Below are positions 48,854 through 57,794 of a DNA stretch of 64,000 nucleotides, piece after piece. Source of the DNA: Bacteroidales bacterium MB20-C3-3 (GTDB taxonomy: Bacteria; Bacteroidota; Bacteroidia; Bacteroidales; UBA932). Where the stretch lies: NCBI GenBank assembly GCA_035609245.1, contig CP141202.1:1426001-1490000 (forward strand). Reading direction: 5' to 3'. Numbering within the stretch: the first letter of the stretch is position 1; every line of letters begins with the position of its first letter. The notes beneath the pieces were generated by a model that saw only the letters and a list, made by a program, of their open reading frames with translations, did no database searches and was not told where the DNA came from. The position numbers and the translations under genes are program-made.

Positions 48854-50893
48854 TTAAATATTCTGCAAATAGCTAACAAGATTGGTGTCTCGATCAATAC
48901 CCAATTTCTGTCTCAGACGCTGACGAGCTTTTTTAAGAGCCTCTTCTGACTGGAATGTTATGTTTGCTATATCTTTACTGCTCATATTCAGTTTTAGAAA
49001 TGCACACAGTTTTCTTTCGTTTGCAGTAAGATCCGGGAAATTACTATTAAGCTTTTCGTAAAAAGAGCTGTGTACCTTCTGGAAAAGCAGTTCAAACTCT
49101 TTCCAGTTTGAGCTGCGGGAAATTCTTTTAAAATCTGAAATCATAGCCAGAACAACCCTTTTTCCCTCCGGTGTTATTGTATCTATAATTGATTCGAGCA
49201 TTCTTACTCTCTCTGCATTTCGTTCCGAATTCTGAATTAGTTTAAGTGATGCGGCAGTCAGAGATCTCTGATTATCCTCAAGTTCCCTATTAATCCTTTC
49301 AATCTCCTGTTCAAGCAGCCTTTTTTTCTCCGTCTCCATTCTGCGGAGAGCTTCGTTTGCCTGTTTGTTAAAACGGTATAGACGGAGTATGTATAATGCA
49401 AGCAGCGACACAAGGATAAAACTTACAGAAAGAGTTAAGATAATTGCATACTGCTGTTTTCTTTTAGCTGACTGAACCTCATCCTTTTTACTCTGCTCTA
49501 AGGCTATCGCCTGCCTCTCTTTTTCAAATCTGTAAGTGTACTCCAGCTCTGTAATTTTCCTGACATTGTTTTCGTTAAATATCTTATCACTCAACTCCTT
49601 ATATAGTTGATTGTGGATATACGCACCTTTAAAGTTGTTTGTTTTCGCATAAATCTCTGCAAGCAGATAATGTGAATCTTTTTCAGTCTCAATAATTTTA
49701 AGATTTTTTGCTATTTCAAGACTGCTTCTTGCATAGTCGAGGGCGCGGGAAAACTCCTTTTGATCATAATATATTATAGCAATCTGTAACTTTGCTAAGC
49801 TTTCAGATGACTTCATTCCATTCTCCTCTGATAAGCTTAGTGCCTCCTGATAAATCTCAAGAGCCTTTTGCTTTTCTGACTGTTTATAATAAAACAGCCC
49901 TGTGTTAAAGAGGATGTTAATCTGAAGAGAGAGAACTTTCAAATCCTTACTAATAGCGAGCGCTTTCCTGAGGTACTCCATTGCTTGCTCATTATTAGTT
50001 TGAATATAGATAAGCCCGATATTGAGCAATCCGCCTGCCAGGGCATGTTTATCTCCGGCTTTCCCGGCAATTTCTATTACTTTTTGGTTGTATTCAAGTG
50101 CCTTTTCGTAGTTCTTCTGGGTAAAATATATACTGCCTATACTAACAAGACTTTTGGATACAGCTTTAATCTCCTGCATCTCTTCGCGAATTTTTAATCC
50201 GTTATGCAAACACTCAAGAGCAAAAGGGTAGTTACCCTGTGTTGTATATATATTACCCATAGAGTTATAGCATATAGCTGCTCCGTTTTTATCTCCGGCT
50301 TTCAGCAGAGCTTGCAGGGCTTCTTTATAACCACCTAAAGCCATCTCAACCCTGCCCATGCGGTTATAAGCCTGTGAAATATTAATAAGATATTTACCAA
50401 GCTCTTGAAAATCATTAAGCTCTTTTGCAATATCAATAGCTTTCTGAAAGAATATAATTGCGATAGAGTCCCGGCCGGTTACTCCGAAAACAGTCCCAAC
50501 AGCATTTGTATATTTGCCTGACCCCTGCTTATTATTAATCTTCTCAGCTATCGCCAGCGCACTTTCAAAAAGGGTAAGCGAGCCATTAGGATCAATTTCC
50601 ATACTCGCCATTCCCTGTAACCATAAACTCTCTGCCCTCCCTTTTTCAAACCCCAGCTCTTTTGCAAGTTTAAAGCTCTCTTTTGCATATAACCTTGTCT
50701 TCTCTTTGTTGCTGAAATATGCTTCGTAGGCAACTTCGTTAAGAATATTAACCCTTGTAGTATCCCTGGTTTTATGATTATTAAGCCGGTTTTCTAGACT
50801 ATCAATTTTTGCTGTACGACCAGTTACAGTGAGTGTGAACAAAACGAGATAAACAACCAAAAGGTTGACGATACGAAAGATTCTTAATAGCAT
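48854..50893 (-). CDS. TPR sensor/regulator with C-terminal LuxR-like helix-turn-helix
   Basis: This 679-residue protein has an N-terminal signal or membrane segment (IVNLLVVYLVLFTLTVTG). About eight to ten tetratricopeptide repeats run through residues 80-400 (for example NSMGNIYTTQGNYPFALECL, YFTQKNYEKALEYNQKVIEI). A transmembrane helix follows (YAIILTLSVSFILVSLLALYIL), then a coiled coil and a LuxR-like DNA-binding end (LTANERKLCAFLKLNMSSKDIANI). This one-piece membrane regulator layout is common in Bacteroidetes. The start at 50893 is preferred over 50953. It is divergent from an OmpW-like protein gene whose promoter carries a strong palindrome. Confidence 0.8.
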   Translation of the reverse strand: MLLRIFRIVNLLVVYLVLFTLTVTGRTAKIDSLENRLNNHKTRDTTRVNILNEVAYEAYFSNKEKTRLYAKESFKLAKELGFEKGRAESLWLQGMASMEIDPNGSLTLFESALAIAEKINNKQGSGKYTNAVGTVFGVTGRDSIAIIFFQKAIDIAKELNDFQELGKYLINISQAYNRMGRVEMALGGYKEALQALLKAGDKNGAAICYNSMGNIYTTQGNYPFALECLHNGLKIREEMQEIKAVSKSLVSIGSIYFTQKNYEKALEYNQKVIEIAGKAGDKHALAGGLLNIGLIYIQTNNEQAMEYLRKALAISKDLKVLSLQINILFNTGLFYYKQSEKQKALEIYQEALSLSEENGMKSSESLAKLQIAIIYYDQKEFSRALDYARSSLEIAKNLKIIETEKDSHYLLAEIYAKTNNFKGAYIHNQLYKELSDKIFNENNVRKITELEYTYRFEKERQAIALEQSKKDEVQSAKRKQQYAIILTLSVSFILVSLLALYILRLYRFNKQANEALRRMETEKKRLLEQEIERINRELEDNQRSLTAASLKLIQNSERNAERVRMLESIIDTITPEGKRVVLAMISDFKRISRSSNWKEFELLFQKVHSSFYEKLNSNFPDLTANERKLCAFLKLNMSSKDIANITFQSEEALKKARQRLRQKLGIDRDTNLVSYLQNI

Positions 50894-50979
50894 CTGATTA
50901 TGGGTAAAAAGGAAAAAGCAGGCAATTATACTAAAAATTTTCTGCTTGTCCACTTTTTGTCCCCCTGCTTTTAGTTAAT

Positions 50980-51014
50980 AAACTTGAGGCAGAGCATATC
51001 TTTGCCTCAAGTTT
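50980..51014 (+). promoter_or_regulatory. promoter with overlapping 12-bp inverted repeat
   Basis: AAACTTGAGGCA (50980-50991) and TGCCTCAAGTTT (51003-51014) form a perfect 12-bp inverted repeat around an 11-bp centre. TATCTTTG at 50997-51004, a TAnnTTTG box, lies in it, placing transcription start about 51011 and the ATG at 51044. The site sits between divergent genes, where a terminator is not expected, so it is more likely an operator, perhaps for the TPR-HTH protein encoded next door. Confidence 0.55.
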
Positions 51015-51043
51015 TACTCACAAAAAAATCAAATATTACAACA

Positions 51044-51598
51044 ATGAAGAAAGTAACTTTAGTTCTGTCAGTTCTTACACTCCTTTTTGCTACCGGTGCA
51101 ATGGCACAAAACAATCCGGCTCTGTTCGGAAACAACAGCAAGCACATCAGAGCAGGTATCGGTCTTAACTCATACGGAATTCCTATAGAGGTATCCTATG
51201 ATCAAGGCTTCAAACAGAATCTTTTTGGTGTGAATAAACTGAATCTTGGCCTTGGAGGCTATCTGGGATACTATGGACACAATGAAAAAATCGGTTATAT
51301 ACCAAGTTCAGGTGACTATGGATATAAATATTCACATATCGTTATAGGTGCCAGAGGTCTGTTTCACTACCCTTTCATTCCAAAAATTGACACCTATGCA
51401 GGGATTATGCTTGGATACAACATCGCCAGCTCAAGATACTACGGTGCGGGAATAGATCCGGGTAATGCGGCAGCAGGCGGACTGGCCTTTGGTGGTGTAG
51501 TTGGAGCTCGTTACCAGTTTAACTCCAAATGGGGTGTGTATGCAGAGGCAGGTTATTCAATATCTTATTTAAGCTTTGGAGTTGTATACAGTCTGTAA
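51044..51598 (+). CDS. outer-membrane beta-barrel protein
   Basis: This 184-residue protein has a signal peptide (LVLSVLTLLFATGAMAQ) and an amphipathic strand pattern (IRAGIGLNSYGIPIEVSYDQG, LNLGLGGYLGYYGHN, IVIGARGLFHYPF, WGVYAEAGYSISYLSFGVVYSL), consistent with a small eight-stranded barrel. Function unknown. The ATG at 51044 is used because it begins the signal peptide; 50984 lies within the promoter palindrome. It is followed by two large secreted-protein genes with overlapping ends, suggesting one operon. Confidence 0.8.
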   Translation: MKKVTLVLSVLTLLFATGAMAQNNPALFGNNSKHIRAGIGLNSYGIPIEVSYDQGFKQNLFGVNKLNLGLGGYLGYYGHNEKIGYIPSSGDYGYKYSHIVIGARGLFHYPFIPKIDTYAGIMLGYNIASSRYYGAGIDPGNAAAGGLAFGGVVGARYQFNSKWGVYAEAGYSISYLSFGVVYSL

Positions 51599-53339
51599 TT
51601 TCAGGTCAATAATCTTTTTTATAGTGCTGATGCTTTCTTCTGCTTACAGATCTGAGGCCCAAAGCACTCCTTTTGAAGTTAAATCAACAGGCTACACTAT
51701 TTTGGTAAATAGTAAGCCTGTTGATTTTAATTTATATAATATTCACAATTCACAATATTGTCTGATTGAAGATCTGGCAAGGGCAATGCCGGGCATCTTT
51801 GATGTAGAGGTTAAAACAGCAAGAAACCGGGACGAGACACAGTATCTTCAGTTTTGGATTACTTCCGGAAAGAGGCAAGGCGGAACAACACTTGTCTCAC
51901 GGGGAAAAAGCTATCGAGCACAAAGTGTTTACGCCCATCTTTATTATAATGGTCAGAGAGCCCCTTCTACACCCTATATAATAAACAATGGATATTATTT
52001 TAAACTGGCAGATCTTTTAAGGCTACTTGACATTGAACTTATTATCAACAATACAAAGCAAATAATAGAAATAAACACAGGTAATCCATATATTCTCCCT
52101 GCTCCCAAAATTCCACAGCCAAGTCCGGCTCCTAAAAAATGGACAAGAATTCCTGCAAATGTTGGTGTGGCAATTTCTCAGTTAAATGGTTACTTTGATG
52201 TAAACAGCTCAACGCTCCTGTTTAATCACACTGTTGAAGATCATTTATCTGCAAATGCTCTTGTCCTCGTAAATATCCCAACAGGCAGGAGAATTGAGCT
52301 CCCGTTTGATGAAAAAGAGAACTCATTCGGAGGTATATTCAGAGGATTTTCCGAGGGTTGGGTGCAAGTTATAGCAAGGGTTGGAGAGGAGAGACTTTTT
52401 ACCTATGTCAATGCCTGCGGAGAGGTAATAAACCCAAAAATGCTCTTCACAACAGCAAGAGCATTTGAGAATGGATTTGCATTTGTTACCTACAAAGAAA
52501 ACGGAGCAGATTACTCAGGAGTAATTAATCATAACGGGGAGCTGGTTGTTGCTGTTGCCGGGAAATATGAGAATGCTCAATTCGGGAATGGATTTTTTGG
52601 CTTCCAAACTACCCTTTTTGGGATTGATGGCAAAAGGATTAATCTTTCACAAGAGAGGGCGCGCGAACTTGAGAGTCCGGGATACAAACGCTCTGAGGCA
52701 GAGAATTTTGAACATCATCGTAAAGAGTATGACAGAAGCCGGTACTGTGGATATAATCGGTTTTTAGTTGAGAAAAACGGAAAAACAAAAGTTGTTGATA
52801 GTAAAAATAAAACAGTTTTTGAATCCGATTCCGGAATGGATTTTATAAGCCCTCTTTTTGCCTGGGGAAGGCTGTTTTTCAGATCAAAGGGAGTAGTTGA
52901 TCATAACGGAAAACGAATCCTTGATAACAAGTATGATGTTATTGAACCTGTTGACGGGGAGGCATTTTTAACAATTATTGATAATAAGGAGCAAAACCTG
53001 ATTGGAATTGATGGTAAGGTGTTGGCAACCAGCTCAAATCCCTCTCTTTGGGCTCTTTGTAACTCCGTTTTAATCACTAATAAAGTATACCATTTCAAAT
53101 CAGAAATTCAGCCGGGGGATGTTGTTATGATATACTCAAACATGGACCTTACAAAGACCATAGCCACAAGCAAGCTGAAAAGTCTGGTTGAAAGCCGGCC
53201 TTCCACACAGCGCTGGCTCAGGCCTACCCATACCGAGGCACAGAGGATAGTGAAGAGCCCGGAAGGGAATGCATTGCAGGTAATAGCCCTTGAGGCTCTA
53301 TACAAAAATTGGTTTAGTTCTGAAAAAGAGACTGAATGA
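51576..53339 (+). CDS. secreted protein with stalk-like N-domain and WG-type repeats
   Basis: This protein of about 587 residues has a signal segment (RSIIFFIVLMLSSAYRSEAQ). Two copper-amine-oxidase-N-like stalk domains follow (ILVNSKPVDFNLYNIHNSQYCLIEDLARAM; YNGQRAPSTPYIINNGYYFKLADLLRLLDI). A long body has WG-repeat-like units (FSEGWVQVIARVGEERLFTYV, FENGFAFVTYKENGADYSGVIN, VVDHNGKRILDNKYDVI). No ATG is present at the front: the frame begins with TTG at 51576 overlapping the upstream gene, or later alternatives. Its stop overlaps the next start by ATGA. Ligand and function unknown. Confidence 0.72.
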   Translation: MELYTVCNFRSIIFFIVLMLSSAYRSEAQSTPFEVKSTGYTILVNSKPVDFNLYNIHNSQYCLIEDLARAMPGIFDVEVKTARNRDETQYLQFWITSGKRQGGTTLVSRGKSYRAQSVYAHLYYNGQRAPSTPYIINNGYYFKLADLLRLLDIELIINNTKQIIEINTGNPYILPAPKIPQPSPAPKKWTRIPANVGVAISQLNGYFDVNSSTLLFNHTVEDHLSANALVLVNIPTGRRIELPFDEKENSFGGIFRGFSEGWVQVIARVGEERLFTYVNACGEVINPKMLFTTARAFENGFAFVTYKENGADYSGVINHNGELVVAVAGKYENAQFGNGFFGFQTTLFGIDGKRINLSQERARELESPGYKRSEAENFEHHRKEYDRSRYCGYNRFLVEKNGKTKVVDSKNKTVFESDSGMDFISPLFAWGRLFFRSKGVVDHNGKRILDNKYDVIEPVDGEAFLTIIDNKEQNLIGIDGKVLATSSNPSLWALCNSVLITNKVYHFKSEIQPGDVVMIYSNMDLTKTIATSKLKSLVESRPSTQRWLRPTHTEAQRIVKSPEGNALQVIALEALYKNWFSSEKETE

Positions 53340-54757
53340 TTAAAAAAATATTTATACTTCTGGTCCTGTTAACGGGGATTTCACGGCTGGCATTAACGCA
53401 AAACAGCCATGCAATTTCAAAACCGGCTTATGTATATGTAAACGGAGTACAAAATCATGTTGAAGCCTTTATTCTGAATGGTGAAATCTTTTACAAAATT
53501 CAGGATATTGCTGCTCTTTTTACAGATCTTATTCCCCGGTTTTCATATAAAGCAGAGGCTGGGCAGATTGAGATATTCAGGAATATAAATCACACACCTG
53601 ACGGAAGTGAACTGTTTGCATCCAGACCGGGAAAATACGCTGCTGCAATTTATGCATCTGCCGTTATTGACGGAGGAAAGAGCATAAAGGCCGATGTATT
53701 TATTATCAGAGAGAACTACTGCCTCTCAGAATCTGATCTGGCAAGATTGCTTAATGTGGGAAGAAAGCCACTCCCCCATTCCGGGTACGCAGGAGTAGAA
53801 TTTGCCACAAACTTTGTATACTCACCTTCAATAGGGGATATGAAAATAAAAGAGCCGGAGGAGGTGGGCAATATATCATTCAACCTTGGCCGCTGGGGAA
53901 TCGGCCTTGAATACAAAGGGTATATATTTTTCATTCACAAAAATGCCATTTTCAGAATCAAGAGTGATGGTACAGGCCTTAAGGAGTTTAAAGTCAAGGC
54001 TGCCCACTCACTTAACGGCTACAGGGAGAGAATCTACTTTTATGCATATGGCTATACAGTTAAGTCTGTAAATCTTGACGGAGAAGATTTGAGAACGGAA
54101 ATATGCCCATTGTATGCAATGAATATGGGATTAGAGAGCCAGGAACCTCACTCCATAACCTATTTTGGAGATATGGTAATGGTAAAGTACAATAACAAAC
54201 TTCAAAACGGACAATGGACAGATGAGATAAGGTGGTATGCAACCTCAGGCCGCTCAGAAGGTGTTATCTACAGGATAAACAGTGAAAAAAGGGTCATTGG
54301 AGACTTTTTTCTCGACAAGAACTATGTCTACTTTAGTGTCAACTGGGCAAACAGAAAGGATATCAACAAGCCCGGAAATCTCAGTGAAAAGGAGTCACTT
54401 GTGGAGAGAAATATCTCTCAGGTTTTCAAAGCAGGAGATAAAATGTATTTCAAAGGCAGTGATGACAATCTGATGTACTCAATGCCACTGGGTAGCAAAT
54501 CCGGTATTAAGAGAGTCTCCGGAGTCACCGTAAACCGCTTCTTTGTAAAGGGCAATATAGTTATCTTTCAGAAGCAGGAAGGCCTTTACACAATGAATCT
54601 CAATGGTTCAGGAGAGAAAACTCTTATTTCAAAAGGGGTCAGAAATTTTAATGTTGCAGGAGATTGGATTATCTTCAGCGAAAGAGAGAATACAAGCTTA
54701 GGGGCAAGGGTGGGGCTGATAAGTATTGATGGCTCAAAAACTGTAAAATTGCCTTAA
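53336..54757 (+). CDS. secreted protein with stalk-like N-domain and DUF5050-like propeller
   Basis: This 473-residue protein has a signal peptide (IFILLVLLTGISRLALTQ) and a stalk-like domain (VYVNGVQNHVEAFILNGEIFYKIQDIAALF) like that of the gene before it. A repeated-blade region follows (YKGYIFFIHKNAIFRIKSDG, ERIYFYAYGYTVKSVNLDGED, DNLMYSMPLGSKSGI, EGLYTMNLNGSGEKTLI), resembling DUF5050 six-bladed propellers better known from Firmicutes. It is coupled to the WG-repeat gene by a 4-bp overlap and ends in a 4-bp overlap with convergent ksgA. Confidence 0.72.
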   Translation: MIKKIFILLVLLTGISRLALTQNSHAISKPAYVYVNGVQNHVEAFILNGEIFYKIQDIAALFTDLIPRFSYKAEAGQIEIFRNINHTPDGSELFASRPGKYAAAIYASAVIDGGKSIKADVFIIRENYCLSESDLARLLNVGRKPLPHSGYAGVEFATNFVYSPSIGDMKIKEPEEVGNISFNLGRWGIGLEYKGYIFFIHKNAIFRIKSDGTGLKEFKVKAAHSLNGYRERIYFYAYGYTVKSVNLDGEDLRTEICPLYAMNMGLESQEPHSITYFGDMVMVKYNNKLQNGQWTDEIRWYATSGRSEGVIYRINSEKRVIGDFFLDKNYVYFSVNWANRKDINKPGNLSEKESLVERNISQVFKAGDKMYFKGSDDNLMYSMPLGSKSGIKRVSGVTVNRFFVKGNIVIFQKQEGLYTMNLNGSGEKTLISKGVRNFNVAGDWIIFSERENTSLGARVGLISIDGSKTVKLP

Positions 54758-55524
54758 TTATTATAGATAAGCTTGGTTAGTTCAATAAACTCCTCAACGC
54801 TTAACTGTTCCGGGCGCATCCCAAACAGATAACTTTCAGGAGGAGTTCTCCCCTCCAGAAGCTGTTTTACAGAGTTTCTGACTGCTTTGCGTCTCTGGTT
54901 GAACGAGGCTTTTACAACCTTTTTAAATAGTTTCTCATCGCAACCAAGTATTTCACGGGAGTTTCTCTTTAGTGAAATTACTGCAGATTTAACCTTTGGG
55001 GGGGGGATAAAGCTACCGGGTTCCACTGTAAAGAGGTAGTCAATATCATACCACGCCTGGAGCAAAACCGAGAGAATCCCGTAACTTTTGTTCCCCGGAG
55101 GAGATGCAAGCCTCTCTGCAACCTCTTTCTGAAGCATGCATACAATTTGAGGGACCTGCTCCCTGTAATCAAGCAGTTTAAAGAAAATCTGTGAAGATAT
55201 ATTGTAAGGAAAATTCCCAATCACAGAAAAGCTACCCTTAAAAATTTCTCCAAGATCCATATTGAGGAAATCACCCTCAAGCAGATTTTCACCCATCTGA
55301 GGATAATTTTTCTTCAAATACTCTATTGACTCTCTGTCAATCTCTGATGCTCTGAATGTTATATTCCCCAGATTTACAAGATGCTGAGTAAGAACCCCTG
55401 TTCCTGGTCCAATCTCCAGCACATCTGCAGATAGGTTTAGATCAAGTGACTCTACAATCCTCTCAGCAATTTTCTGATCCTTCAGAAAGTGCTGCCCCAG
55501 TGATTTTTTTGCCTTTACATACAT
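54754..55524 (-). CDS. rsmA: 16S rRNA (adenine(1518)-N(6)/adenine(1519)-N(6)) dimethyltransferase
   Basis: This 256-residue KsgA/RsmA protein dimethylates two adjacent adenosines near the 3' end of 16S rRNA. Motifs: KKSLGQHFLKDQKIAERIV at the N-terminus, EIGPGTGVLTQHL (SAM binding), VIGNFPYNISSQIFFKLL (catalytic N-F-P-Y, variant of NLPY), and FNQRRKAVRNSVKQLL near the C-terminus. Length is normal. Confidence 0.95.
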   Translation of the reverse strand: MYVKAKKSLGQHFLKDQKIAERIVESLDLNLSADVLEIGPGTGVLTQHLVNLGNITFRASEIDRESIEYLKKNYPQMGENLLEGDFLNMDLGEIFKGSFSVIGNFPYNISSQIFFKLLDYREQVPQIVCMLQKEVAERLASPPGNKSYGILSVLLQAWYDIDYLFTVEPGSFIPPPKVKSAVISLKRNSREILGCDEKLFKKVVKASFNQRRKAVRNSVKQLLEGRTPPESYLFGMRPEQLSVEEFIELTKLIYNN

Positions 55525-55560
55525 ATTGCAAAGGTAGTAAAATAATAAGGCCCCTGCTCT

Positions 55561-56469
55561 TTACCAGCTTCGTGTTATTCTAAGCACAACCGGCAGGTGA
55601 TCACTAATACCTCCGTTATATCTTGGGCCGATAAAACTCCTTTTAGGTTTAACGCCCAGAAAAGCTCTGTCCTTTTCAAGAAGATGGGGATGAGAATAGA
55701 TAAATGATGAGGTATCTGTACAGAAAACCGGTTCTAAGTTGTTCACCATATTTGCTGAGACCATAAAATGGTCAATTGTCTCCCATTTTCCGTTGTACTT
55801 TATTGTTCCAGGGGCTCCTCTTTTTACAGGAGAGAGAATATTAAGAGGTCGTACCATTGGAGATACTAAATCAGCCTCTTCATTAAGATCCCCCATAGCA
55901 ATAATATTTGCTGATTGATTGATCGCAAGTATTGAGTCAACCTCCCCGGTAAAAGCGGCAGCGGCAGCCTCTCTCAGAGGAGTGGATGCTCTCACTCCTC
56001 CCCATTTGGATGGCCAGTGCATAACAAAGAGGTGGAGTGTATCCAGATGGTCAAGAACCCCCTTTACATAAAGAATGCTTCTGGTTCTCAAAAGCTCCCC
56101 TTCATTATTAATGACTGGCTTAAACTTTCTGTACAGAACCTTGAATCTCTCTTTTTTGTAGAAAAGAGCAACATCAATTCCTCTGTGGTCAGGCGATTCG
56201 GCGTGAACAATTCCGTACTCTCCCCTGGCTAGAGCGGTAACATTTACCAGACGCCAGGCTACCTGGAAATTTTCTATCTCTGAAACCCCTATGATTACCG
56301 GCAAATTACCCTCTGATGCTATAAAAATGTGTTTGGCGACTCTGTTAACTTTTTCGTAAAAACGGACAGAGGATGTAAATAGATTTTCAAGGTTCCAGAA
56401 TATCATAATGCAATCCTCTCCCGTACGGAACAGAACAGAAATAAGCAAAGACAGAAGTATGGTTTTCAT
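55561..56469 (-). CDS. endonuclease/exonuclease/phosphatase family protein, exported
   Basis: This 302-residue protein has a hydrophobic N-terminus (ILLSLLISVLF) and the DNase I-like core: IMIFWNLENLF, ISEIENFQ-like PVIIGVSEIENF, VMHWPSKWGG, ANIIAMGDLNEEADL and GISDHLPVVLRI with the catalytic His. SKWGG is typical of a Bacteroidetes subgroup. Substrate unknown. It lies 36 bp before ksgA in the same direction and may be co-transcribed. Confidence 0.83.
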   Translation of the reverse strand: MKTILLSLLISVLFRTGEDCIMIFWNLENLFTSSVRFYEKVNRVAKHIFIASEGNLPVIIGVSEIENFQVAWRLVNVTALARGEYGIVHAESPDHRGIDVALFYKKERFKVLYRKFKPVINNEGELLRTRSILYVKGVLDHLDTLHLFVMHWPSKWGGVRASTPLREAAAAAFTGEVDSILAINQSANIIAMGDLNEEADLVSPMVRPLNILSPVKRGAPGTIKYNGKWETIDHFMVSANMVNNLEPVFCTDTSSFIYSHPHLLEKDRAFLGVKPKRSFIGPRYNGGISDHLPVVLRITRSW

Positions 56470-56610
56470 GTTTCAAATTTATTAATCGTTGTTCAATCAT
56501 AATGTTTTGCAGTTTATATATATCTGATTATGAATAAGAATCCCTCCATTTTAGAAATAATGGTATTTTTTGTCTAATTTCGCAGCCTCAAATAATTAAA
56601 ATAGAATTTT

Positions 56611-57714
56611 ATGGCATTGAAATGCGGAATAGTGGGACTGCCCAATGTGGGAAAATCTACACTTTTCAATTGTATAAGCTCAGGAAAGGCACAATCTGCC
56701 AATTTTCCATTCTGTACAATTGAACCAAACATAGGCTCCACAATTGTTCCGGATGAGAGACTCCAGGTGCTGGAAAAACTTGTTAAACCAAACAGAGTTG
56801 TTCCTGCAACAGTTGAGATAGTTGATATTGCAGGCCTTGTCAAAGGGGCCAGCAAAGGAGAGGGGCTTGGTAATCAGTTTCTTGCAAACATCAGAGAGAC
56901 CGATGCAATTATACATGTTCTAAGGTGCTTTGATGATCCAAATATTGTACATGTTGACGGCAATATTAACCCTGTAAGAGATAAAGAGATTATTGACACA
57001 GAGCTTCAGATTAAAGACCTTGACACTGTTGAAAACAGAATTGGCAAAGTTCAGAAGCAGGCTCAGACAGGTGGAGATAAAAATGCCAAAAGGATGTATG
57101 ATATTCTGGTTAAATTCAGGGAGGCTTTAATGCAGGGAAAATCGGCCAGAACTGTAGTTTTTGAAAACGCTGAGGATGAGAAAATGGCAAAAGAGCTCTT
57201 CCTTCTGACCAATAAACCTGTTCTGTATGTCTGCAATGTTGACGAAGGTGCCGCAAAAACCGGAAACAACTATGTAGAGATGGTAAAGGAGGCAATAAAG
57301 GATGAAGATGCCCAGATGCTTGTTGTTGCAGCCAAAATTGAATCTGAGATTGCAGAACTTGAGAGTTTTGAGGAGAGGGAAATGTTCCTTACAGAGCTTG
57401 GCCTGGACTCTTCCGGTGTGGCCCGGCTTATCAGAACGGCCTATGCTCTTCTTAATTTACAGACATATTTTACCGCCGGAGTACAGGAGGTAAGAGCATG
57501 GACCTTCCCAAAAGGGGCAAAGGCTCCCCAGGCAGCAGGAGTTATCCATACAGACTTTGAAAAAGGCTTTATACGGGCCGAGGTTATCAAGTATGAGGAC
57601 TATGTAAAATACGGCTCTGAAAACGCCTGTAAAGAGGCAGGAAAGATGGGTGTAGAGGGCAAGGAGTACATTGTCCAGGACGGAGACATAATGCACTTCA
57701 GATTTAATGTGTAG
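56611..57714 (+). CDS. ychF: redox-regulated ATPase YchF (Obg-like)
   Basis: This 367-residue ribosome-associated P-loop NTPase has [47 protein letters not shown], and NVDE in place of the NKxD guanine motif, so ATP rather than GTP is used. A C-terminal TGS-like domain ([30 protein letters not shown]) completes it. All features match YchF/OLA1; length normal. Confidence 0.95.
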   Translation: [367 protein letters not shown]

Positions 57715-57737
57715 AAACAATATACAATAATCATAAA

Positions 57738-57771
57738 AGAGAGGCTGCCCCGGTTACAGGACAGCCTCTCT
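57738..57771. terminator. bidirectional terminator between ychF and ppiD-like gene
   Basis: AGAGAGGCTG (57738-57747) pairs with CAGCCTCTCT (57762-57771) around a 14-nt loop. On the minus strand it is followed by TTTT; on the plus strand by CTTGTT. It lies between two convergent genes. Confidence 0.7.
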
Positions 57772-57794
57772 CTTGTTAATATTCGTATGTAGGT

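Noticed and set aside
50980-51014. Reading the 12-bp inverted repeat as a terminator
   Set aside because: It lies between two divergent gene starts, contains a -7 box, and is followed by only four T residues.
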